Source of the DNA: Microcystis aeruginosa W13-11
GTDB lineage: Bacteria > Cyanobacteriota > Cyanobacteriia > Cyanobacteriales > Microcystaceae
Assembly: GCA_009995705.1 (NCBI GenBank)
Contig: JAADBR010000130.1
Span: forward strand, 1-17,708
Length of the DNA: 17,708 bases
Direction: 5' to 3'
Numbering within the stretch: position 1 is the first letter of the stretch; each line of letters opens with the position of its first letter. Under the pieces are notes generated by a model. It was given only the letters and a program-made list of their open reading frames with translations, had not been told where the DNA came from and searched no databases. Below are positions 12,415 through 17,708 of this stretch, one piece after another. The position numbers were made by a program, and so were the translations under genes.

Positions 12415-13701
12415 CTAAATATATTCTTCCCCGACACTGAGATTAAAGAGCATTTGCAGGGATTGTAAACAGCGCTTACGCGCTTCGATATCCTGTTGGG
12501 CCCGCAGTTGTACCATGGGTTCGTGAAGGATTTTATTGACGATACCGCGGGTCATTGCTTCGATAACTTCTTGGTGTTTTTCGGCGAATTCCGTCCCCAG
12601 ACGGGAGAGGGCCTTTTCTAATTCCTGTTCGCGAATATCTTCAATTTTGCTTCTTAAACAGCTAATTGTCGGTACAGTGTCCAAAGAACGCCACCAAAGC
12701 TCGAAAGCTTCCACTTCTTGCTCTAGGAGTGCCTCTGCTTCCCTGGCCATCTGACGGCGACTTTCCTGATTGGCGGCAACCACCGCCTTGAGATCATCGA
12801 CGTTAAAAGCTTGCACTTGTGCCAATTCCTTCACGTCGGTGTGGACGTTGCGGGGAACGGAAATATCGATTAACATCAGCGATCTAGCAGTAATCGTCAC
12901 TTCTGTCAATAAATTTTTAGTTAAAATTGGTTCTGTGGCTCCCGTACTGGTAAAGACGATATCCGATGCCGCTATGATCGCCATCATCTCTTCTAAGCCA
13001 TATAGTTGCAACGGTACATTGGGAAATTCACGGGCCAACTCCTCGGCCCGTCTTTGGGAGCGATTGATGATCGCAATTTGCTGAGAACCCTTAGCCAGAA
13101 GGTGCGTAACTAATAATCGGGACATTTTCCCTGCACCGATAATAGCAATTTTCTTGCTGCTGAGGTCTGTCACCTTAGCATGGGCTAACTCCACCGCCGC
13201 CGAACTGATCGATACGGCTCCCGTACCGATACTGGTTTCCGTGCGGACACGTTTACCGGCAGTCATCGCTTGTTTAAACAGGCGATCGAGTAATTGGCTA
13301 ATAGTATTGTACTTCTGAGCTAATTTATGGGTATTTTTAACTTGAGCGAGAATCTGCCCTTCCCCGAGGACAAGACTTTCTAAACCGGCGGACACCCGGA
13401 GCAGATGACGCACAGCATCCTGATGCAGTAGGGTAAACAGATAACGACGCAGGACATTAAGGGGAATATGCCCGATTTCAGCGAGAAACTGGGTGATTTC
13501 CACCACGCCCTTCTCCGTATCCGTAACCACGGCGTAGATCTCCAAACGGTTACAGGTGCTGATAATAGCCACCTCTTGGATGTGGGGATAACCCTTGAGG
13601 TGGGTAAGGGCGGACTCGATTTTCGCTTCCGGGATACTCAATTTTTCCCGAATTTCCACAGGGGCTGTCTTGTGACTCAAGCCCACTACAGCAATATTCA
13701 T
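12415..13701 (-). CDS. hemA: Glutamyl-tRNA reductase
   Basis: First committed enzyme of tetrapyrrole synthesis: it reduces the glutamate of glutamyl-tRNA with NADPH to glutamate-1-semialdehyde, leading to heme, chlorophyll and phycobilins. The 428-residue length is typical. The nucleophile Cys50 lies in [11 protein letters not shown]. The substrate region includes [13 protein letters not shown] (106-118). The NADPH-binding domain starts at [13 protein letters not shown] (184-196), and a C-terminal dimerisation helix region covers about 320-428. ATG 13701 has AGGAGA seven bases upstream, a good ribosome site. It is transcribed in the same direction as the upstream glpX gene, 184 bases away. 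A TTGAT-N4-ATCAG dyad lies in its leader region (13742-13755). Confidence 0.97.
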   Translation of the reverse strand: MNIAVVGLSHKTAPVEIREKLSIPEAKIESALTHLKGYPHIQEVAIISTCNRLEIYAVVTDTEKGVVEITQFLAEIGHIPLNVLRRYLFTLLHQDAVRHLLRVSAGLESLVLGEGQILAQVKNTHKLAQKYNTISQLLDRLFKQAMTAGKRVRTETSIGTGAVSISSAAVELAHAKVTDLSSKKIAIIGAGKMSRLLVTHLLAKGSQQIAIINRSQRRAEELAREFPNVPLQLYGLEEMMAIIAASDIVFTSTGATEPILTKNLLTEVTITARSLMLIDISVPRNVHTDVKELAQVQAFNVDDLKAVVAANQESRRQMAREAEALLEQEVEAFELWWRSLDTVPTISCLRSKIEDIREQELEKALSRLGTEFAEKHQEVIEAMTRGIVNKILHEPMVQLRAQQDIEARKRCLQSLQMLFNLSVGEEYI

Positions 13702-13741
13702 TTATGTTCTCCTACAAATGTTGCTCAGGCTACAAAAATTA

Positions 13742-13755
13742 TTGATAAAGATCAG
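13742..13755. promoter_or_regulatory. FNR/CRP-like dyad upstream of hemA
   Basis: TTGAT-AAAG-ATCAG differs from the FNR consensus TTGAT-N4-ATCAA at one base and lies 41 bases before the hemA ATG. It could be a site for a CRP/FNR-family regulator. I have no evidence that such a factor controls hemA here, and the match may be chance. Confidence 0.25.
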
Positions 13756-13845
13756 TGCGTTATGTCTCTAATTGTTGCAATTTAGTCCCAATCGGGATGC
13801 AAATAAAAGATGTTTGAAAAAAAACTTTATATATTTTTACGAATT

Positions 13846-13871
13846 GGGGCGAGGTGAGCCATACCCACCCC
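13846..13871 (-). terminator. Possible weak terminator hairpin after glpX
   Basis: GGGG-CGA-GGT and ACC-CAC-CCC can form an imperfect stem just downstream of the glpX stop. A run of T on the minus strand follows only some 20 bases later, so this may be a poor terminator, or transcription may continue into hemA. Confidence 0.3.
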
Positions 13872-13885
13872 ACCGCGTCAGAGAA

Positions 13886-14923
13886 TTATCTCAGTTGAAT
13901 GTGTCTGGGTTGGTCGAACAGGTGAACGGTATCGACAAAGCGAGCGGTTTTCGATTGGGTGGAGATAACCAAGCTTTGGGTACGAGCGCCACCGTGGAAG
14001 AAGCGCACCCCTTCCATCAGGGTGCCGGGGGTGATCCCACAGGCGGCAAAGAGGACGGTTTCGCCACTAGCTAATTCTTCGCAACCGTAAACGCGATCGG
14101 GATTGGTGATCCCCATTTCTTGCAGACGAGCGATATTACCCTCGCGACTTTCACCGATTAAACCGGTTTTGACCACTTCGGGATCATAGATTAATTGTCC
14201 CTGGAAGTGACCCCCCAGACAACGCATAGCCGCCGCTGAGATTACCCCTTCTGGAGCGGCACCGATACCCATGAGAGCATGAATATTAGTTCCCGAAAAA
14301 GCGCAGGAAATAGCGGCCGATACGTCACCATCGCTGATCAGACGAACTCTCGCCCCAGCGTTGCGGATTTCTTGGATTAATTCCTTGTGACGGGGACGAT
14401 CCATAACCACTACCACCAGTTCTTCGATGGAACGATTGAGACAATCGGAAAGAACTTTCAGGTTTTCCGTCGCCGATTTATTAATATCCACATGACCTTT
14501 AGCTGCTGGGGGAGCGGCTAATTTTTTCATATAAAAGTCAGGAGCGGCGAATAATCCACCTTTTTCGGATATCGCTAACACAGCCATAGAACCATTTTGA
14601 CCGTAGGCAACTAAGTTAGTGCCTTCGCAGGGATCGACGGCGATATCGATTTCGACTAATTCGTCGGGATTACAATATTGTTTGGCATCAACTTGGGTAC
14701 AGATACCCACCTCTTCGCCAATATAGAGCATGGGAGCTTCGTCTCTTTCCCCTTCTCCAATAACTATGCGACCGCGCATGTGAATTTTATTCATCCGTTC
14801 GCGCATCGCTTCCACAGCGACGTGATCGGCGGTATTTTTTTCGCCTTTACCCATCCACTTCGAGGAGGCAATGGCAGCCTGTTCGACCACTTCGATAATT
14901 TCTAATCCTAGCGTACTTTCCAC
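13886..14923 (-). CDS. glpX: Class II fructose-1,6-/sedoheptulose-1,7-bisphosphatase
   Basis: Bifunctional bisphosphatase of the Calvin cycle (and gluconeogenesis), removing the 1-phosphate of fructose-1,6- and sedoheptulose-1,7-bisphosphate in the cytoplasm. The 345 residues are the usual length of the cyanobacterial GlpX-type enzyme. The metal- and phosphate-binding residues are in place: Asp33 (TADHVA), Glu57 (IGEGERDE), and Asp97 and Glu100 in VDPCEGT. Substrate-binding segments such as MDRPRH and [10 protein letters not shown] follow. Start is GTG 14923, chosen because GGGAGG lies about 8 bases upstream and the N-terminus [10 protein letters not shown] is family-like. A possible promoter TTGACT-N19-TAGATA lies at 14956-14986. 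The gene is intact. Confidence 0.95.
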   Translation of the reverse strand: MESTLGLEIIEVVEQAAIASSKWMGKGEKNTADHVAVEAMRERMNKIHMRGRIVIGEGERDEAPMLYIGEEVGICTQVDAKQYCNPDELVEIDIAVDPCEGTNLVAYGQNGSMAVLAISEKGGLFAAPDFYMKKLAAPPAAKGHVDINKSATENLKVLSDCLNRSIEELVVVVMDRPRHKELIQEIRNAGARVRLISDGDVSAAISCAFSGTNIHALMGIGAAPEGVISAAAMRCLGGHFQGQLIYDPEVVKTGLIGESREGNIARLQEMGITNPDRVYGCEELASGETVLFAACGITPGTLMEGVRFFHGGARTQSLVISTQSKTARFVDTVHLFDQPRHIQLR

Positions 14924-15391
14924 TCGATGATCCTCCCTACAGCTGATCTATGATTTATCTAGTGAGTTTGTTTCCTTAACAGTCAAAAGTCTATCACCAG
15001 ACGGGGATCATTCTTAAGTTTTTATATAGATCATCTGGAGGGGACTGTTATGGCTAGGTAGTTTTTGCGACTTCGAGGGACTAATCTTGGCTATTGGGGC
15101 TTTTATCGCTGATTTGGTCTGGCGATCACATAAAGGAAAGTTCTTACCCCTGTTATGAATGCTATATAAGGGCAGCTTTCTCGATGCTAAACATCTGGTG
15201 CGGTTTTGCTAATCAAAATTATAACGTTATCGGGTCAGGTTTTAAAATGAGCCATTTTAGTTGACGGTCTTTCTCATAAAGATGCAGTATAACCTAATTT
15301 GCTATCGACAACTGACTCCCCAAAGGGAAAATTTCCTATCTCATCCTTAAGATAAGCTAAGACGCATTTTAACTGCCTATAACTCGGTTTG
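14924..15391. other. 468-bp intergenic region upstream of glpX
   Basis: On the minus strand TTGACT (14981-14986) and TAGATA (14956-14961), 19 bases apart, could be the glpX promoter, although the spacing is long. A perfect dyad TAAAATG-AGC-CATTTTA lies at 15243-15259. On the plus strand GGAGGGGACTGTT precedes an ATG that opens only a three-codon frame (Met-Ala-Arg-stop, about 15051-15062). No gene, RNA or mobile element was recognised; an unannotated small RNA cannot be excluded. Confidence 0.35.
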
Positions 15392-16153
15392 TTAACGAAG
15401 CCAATAAACTATAGCGATAATAATACTCAGAATTACCACAGTCTGGCGCAGATAACTAGGAGAGATAATTCTAGCTAGTTTTCCCCCCAATAAACCCCCA
15501 ATCAAAGAGCCAATTGCTACCACTATCGCCGCCGACCAATATACCTGATTAGAAAAGAGAAAAAACCAAGATGCGGCCACATTAACCACCAAAGAAAGCA
15601 ACTGTTTTAAAGCATTTAATCTCGTGAGATTATCCTTGAGAAATAAGCCCAAAATTGCCAACTCAATCACCCCTAAACCCGCCCCAAAATAACCACCATA
15701 AATTGAAGCGAGAGCGATGGGTAAAACCGCCAAAATTTCTGGGATATGACCATTTTCGTCCCCCTGTCGCCGCTGTAGCCAAGAGCGTAAAGTATCTTGA
15801 AAAGCCAATAAAGCCGCCGCTAAAAGAATTAGAAAAGGAATCAGGCACTCAAATACTTTATCACTACTATTTAACAGCAAAATACCACCGATAATGCCGC
15901 CAATAACTGCCGATGGTAGTAATAATCGAATCCGTTTTTGTTGCCCGTGCAGGTCTTTTTTTTGGGCGAGGGTTGCCCCCAGATAACCGGGACATAAAGC
16001 GACGGTATTAGTCACATTTGCCATTACCGGTGGGATACCCACCGCCATCAGCGTCGGAAAAGTAATCAGACTACCACCACCAGCAAGAGCATTAATTAAG
16101 CCGGCAGCCACGGCAGCGATTGCCAAGAAGCCATACTGAATAGGCGTGAGCAT
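15392..16153 (-). CDS. TauE/SafE-family (DUF81) membrane permease
   Basis: The 253-residue membrane protein has about eight hydrophobic segments. The TauE/SafE hallmark appears in the first repeat: [20 protein letters not shown] (residues 19-38), followed by NVTNTVAL. A related half-repeat follows, [19 protein letters not shown] and RLNALKQL, and a Gly-rich GGLLGGKLA lies near the C-terminus. Family members move sulfite, sulfoacetate or other organic anions across the cytoplasmic membrane; the substrate here is not predictable. ATG 16153 immediately follows the stop of the DUF2854 gene (TAAATG), so both are surely on one transcript. Confidence 0.9.
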   Translation of the reverse strand: MLTPIQYGFLAIAAVAAGLINALAGGGSLITFPTLMAVGIPPVMANVTNTVALCPGYLGATLAQKKDLHGQQKRIRLLLPSAVIGGIIGGILLLNSSDKVFECLIPFLILLAAALLAFQDTLRSWLQRRQGDENGHIPEILAVLPIALASIYGGYFGAGLGVIELAILGLFLKDNLTRLNALKQLLSLVVNVAASWFFLFSNQVYWSAAIVVAIGSLIGGLLGGKLARIISPSYLRQTVVILSIIIAIVYWLR

Positions 16154-16705
16154 TTAGGGGTTAGGGATAGTAATTAGGGCTAAATCGATTTTTTCCTCGT
16201 CAACTTGCTTAATTTCGGCTCTAATTCCTGGTCCAAAATATCTTTCGATTTTTTCCTGTTTTGCCAGCCACTTTTCTAGGGGTAAAAGGGGCGATTCAAA
16301 TTCTAGAGTAAAACAATAGGCGGAATCAACAGCAGTTTCACGAATTGCCACTAAAGTCGGTCTTTCCTCGTCCGTGGGGCTTAATCCCAGCTTTTCTAGG
16401 GCTTCATCCAGATGCACTTCCTGTCCGTAGCGATAGCGGGTGACATCGTTGCGAAGTTTGGTTTGGGTGACAGTAGCCTGTTGTTGGCGCAATTGCAAGA
16501 TTTCGGGGCTAGTGGGTTGACTGAAGGGTATCGGTTTGATTTCTGAAGCTTTTAGGGCTAAACCTCCCAATAATAACGGTAATCCGTAGAAAAAACCCGC
16601 TAAATTGACCGTGGCGTTACCTTGGGCATAACCAATAATCCCGATAACCGTTAAAATACTGCCTAAAATTAAGCCAAAGTATGATAGTCTAATTTTTCTG
16701 AGCAT
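16154..16705 (-). CDS. DUF2854 membrane protein
   Basis: The 183-residue protein has two N-terminal transmembrane segments (about residues 9-27 and 33-51, the second GFFYGLPLLLGGLALKAS) and a soluble C-terminal domain. It fits the DUF2854 family, present in cyanobacteria and in plant chloroplasts. The soluble domain includes RYGQEVHLDEALEKLGL and a beta-rich region near the C-terminus. Function is unknown to me; conservation between cyanobacteria and plastids suggests a thylakoid or photosynthesis-related role. It is the first gene of an operon with the TauE/SafE permease, zero bases apart. Confidence 0.85.
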   Translation of the reverse strand: MLRKIRLSYFGLILGSILTVIGIIGYAQGNATVNLAGFFYGLPLLLGGLALKASEIKPIPFSQPTSPEILQLRQQQATVTQTKLRNDVTRYRYGQEVHLDEALEKLGLSPTDEERPTLVAIRETAVDSAYCFTLEFESPLLPLEKWLAKQEKIERYFGPGIRAEIKQVDEEKIDLALITIPNP

Positions 16706-16795
16706 GAAATAATTTTTTTCTTGAGTACGCTAATCCTTTAGAGATTATACAACTCAAGAGAATCTTTTTTGCAGATGGGCAGTGGGAAGATTTTT

Positions 16796-16828
16796 CAGTT
16801 ATCAGTAAACAGTCATCAGTCATCAGTG
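16796..16828. repeat. Heptamer tandem repeat (CAGTCAT-type)
   Basis: Degenerate units CAGTTAT, CAGTAAA, CAGTCAT, CAGTCAT, CAGTGAA in tandem. Same style as the repeat at 11407-11430 on the opposite strand. It lies in the 256-base gap between DUF2854 and the IS982 remnant. Confidence 0.75.
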
Positions 16829-16887
16829 AAAAGAAAGCGGCGAACTTGACACTTAATAAGTAAGTAATCTCAATTAACTGTTAGATA

Positions 16888-17201
16888 ACCTAAGTTGCTA
16901 CCTATGGGATTAAGCAAAAAAAGCTGCTACAAAAGATAAAAGACGAGTAGCAGCCAAAAAAATGAATGATGAGATCATAGCGATTTATTACCTTTGTGAC
17001 GACATTCTCAAAGCCATGAATCATCAAGAGGATTCACAGCAAAAGATCAGCGATGGGAAAGTGATGACCACAGCTATAGTTGCCACCCCGTATGAAAGTG
17101 GCAATTTTGAGAAAGGGAGAAAAGCGATGTCACAACCACAGTATATTCCGAATATGATTAGTCGTAGTCGCTTTAATCGCCGATTACACAGAGTTGAGCC
17201 G
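16888..17201 (+). mobile_element. IS982-family insertion sequence, left-end remnant
   Basis: The probable left end starts at ACCTAAGTTGCTACCTATGG (about 16888), in the style of IS982 terminal repeats. A perfect 8-bp hairpin, GCTGCTAC (16923-16930) with GTAGCAGC (16947-16954), sits just before the transposase ATG; such stems often limit translation of readthrough mRNA in insertion sequences. IS-derived coding sequence ends at about 17201, and the right half of the element is missing. Confidence 0.65.
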
Positions 17202-17342
17202 ATGCTAGAAGAATATCAGAAACTGCTGGAAGAATCAGAAGAGTTAGATGCCATTAGAGCTTATGATTTAGCTATCTCAGACGATGATGATGAAATTTCT
17301 TTTGAAGTAGCGATCGCTGAAATTGAAAATAGTCAGCAATGA
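16962..17342 (+). pseudogene. Chimeric ORF: IS982 transposase N-terminus fused to Phd/RelB-type antitoxin C-terminus
   Basis: An open 126-codon frame. Residues 1-80 (MNDEIIAIYYLCDDILKAMN, EVMTTA-like KVMTTAIVA, then ISRSRFNRRLHRVEP) are the N-terminal domain of an IS982 transposase, before any catalytic DDE residue. From residue 81 (an internal ATG at 17202) the sequence becomes LEEYQKLLEESEELDAIRAY and a long acidic tail, typical of the toxin-binding C-terminus of a Phd/YefM- or RelB-like antitoxin. The join is in frame. The stop overlaps the following toxin start (ATGA). The likely cause is an IS insertion into the antitoxin followed by deletion. Whether a protein is made, or translation restarts at 17202, is unknown. 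Confidence 0.65.
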
Positions 17343-17431
17343 GTTACAATATTACTATTAAAGAACGTGCTTTTAAGGCTTTAGCAAATCTCCCAAAGGA
17401 TGATTATCCAAGATCGCCTTTGATATTTTAA
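17339..17431 (+). pseudogene. Truncated RelE-type toxin, first 30 codons
   Basis: ATG 17339 overlaps the antitoxin stop in ATGA. It encodes MSYNITIKERAFKALANLPK and a few more residues, the N-terminus of a RelE-like toxin, but similarity to the fold ends near residue 25 and a TAA follows at 17429-17431. The catalytic C-terminal strands are missing. It overlaps the 3' end of the convergent PD-(D/E)XK gene by a few bases. Confidence 0.6.
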
Positions 17432-17708
17432 TAGGTTTGAGGTTGAAAATTATTAGGAATATCTAATTCAAATACTTGGTCATGAATCCGAGCCACATAA
17501 AACCCTTCTTGCAGAATTTTTTCGCGTAATTCGTTGGATAAGTCAACTGATGCTAGTATGCCATAGAGTTTTTTATCTTTGTGTTCAGGCAAACAGCTGC
17601 GAAACCGTTGCAAAATACTTTTTAATTGTGTAATGGATTCCTCTCTAGCATGACTTTTAACCTCGACGATATAGGCAGTATTTAGCTCACCATTGGTATA
17701 GGCAAGGA
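17428..17708 (-). CDS. PD-(D/E)XK nuclease-like protein (DUF3782-type), partial
   Basis: The reading frame stays open to the right edge of the window, so the N-terminus lies outside; 93 codons are visible. They begin LAYTNGELNTAYIVEVKSHA. IVEVKS is a Glu-x-Lys of the PD-(D/E)XK nuclease fold, and a long helix (EESITQLKSILQRF) and KKLYGILASVDLS follow, with FELDIP near the end. This is the layout of cyanobacterial DUF3782-like proteins of unknown role; the first catalytic Asp would be beyond the edge. The first ATG within the window would fall at 17613, past the Glu-x-Lys, so a start there would give an incomplete domain. Confidence 0.7.
   Translation of the reverse strand, partial: LAYTNGELNTAYIVEVKSHAREESITQLKSILQRFRSCLPEHKDKKLYGILASVDLSNELREKILQEGFYVARIHDQVFELDIPNNFQPQTY

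Noticed and set aside
15015..15160. Plus-strand open stretch of about 42 codons with a hydrophobic middle (FEGLILAIGAFIADLVWR), ending near 15160
   Set aside because: No ATG, GTG or TTG begins it at a sensible place, and the only ATG with a ribosome site nearby opens a three-codon frame. Not enough to call a gene.

Overview
The window reads as chromosomal DNA from a unicellular cyanobacterium, most likely Microcystis or a close relative. The reasons are GCGATCGC (HIP1) octamers at 2820, 4415, 5919, 7229, 10542 and 17310; a cyanobacterial glpX-type bisphosphatase; a DUF2854 protein; a PEP-CTERM protein; and a high density of toxin-antitoxin (TA) modules, small inverted-repeat elements and decayed genes. 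No database search was possible, so the genus is an inference.

Layout. (1) 1-1667: what looks like the C-terminal part of an HNH restriction endonuclease, tail to tail with an intact C5-cytosine methyltransferase. (2) 1922-4474: gyrA. (3) 4588-5510: a two-gene minus-strand operon, TM2-SHOCT membrane protein then helix-hairpin-helix protein. (4) 5712-7076: asnS. (5) 7077-12414: an accessory island between asnS and hemA. It holds a DUF6888-DUF6887 pair, a minimal PEP-CTERM protein, a RelE-type pair, a frameshifted small gene followed by a BECR-like/DUF2283 pair, a yefM-yoeB pair, a secreted protein and several gene remnants. (6) 12415-14923: hemA and glpX, both on the minus strand. (7) 15392-16705: DUF2854 and a TauE/SafE permease in one minus-strand operon. 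(8) 16888-17708: an IS982 transposase N-terminus fused in frame to an antitoxin C-terminus, a truncated toxin, and the C-terminal part of a PD-(D/E)XK-like protein leaving the window.

The most striking feature is a repeat of about 55-130 bp present five times in the island, always in the same orientation, at the boundaries between gene modules (7096, 7854, 9055, 9933, 10803). Every copy contains a perfect match to the NtcA consensus GTA-N8-TAC, and the eight internal bases vary while both half-sites stay fixed. Copy E also has a TAN3T -10 box 21 bases downstream. Copies C and E share an additional upstream block of about 110 bp holding a paired TTGTACAA operator of the YefM-YoeB type. At copy C this block carries only the first codons of yefM, so the operator there is an orphan. 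The island therefore looks like an array built by duplication and recombination of [repeat + small gene module] units, with possible nitrogen-control sites spread through it.

The core genes (gyrA, asnS, hemA, glpX, DUF2854) look intact, with full-length motifs. Decay is limited to the restriction endonuclease, the 9120-9330 gene, the 11605-12091 gene, the yefM and PEP-CTERM fragments, and the right-hand IS982/TA junction.
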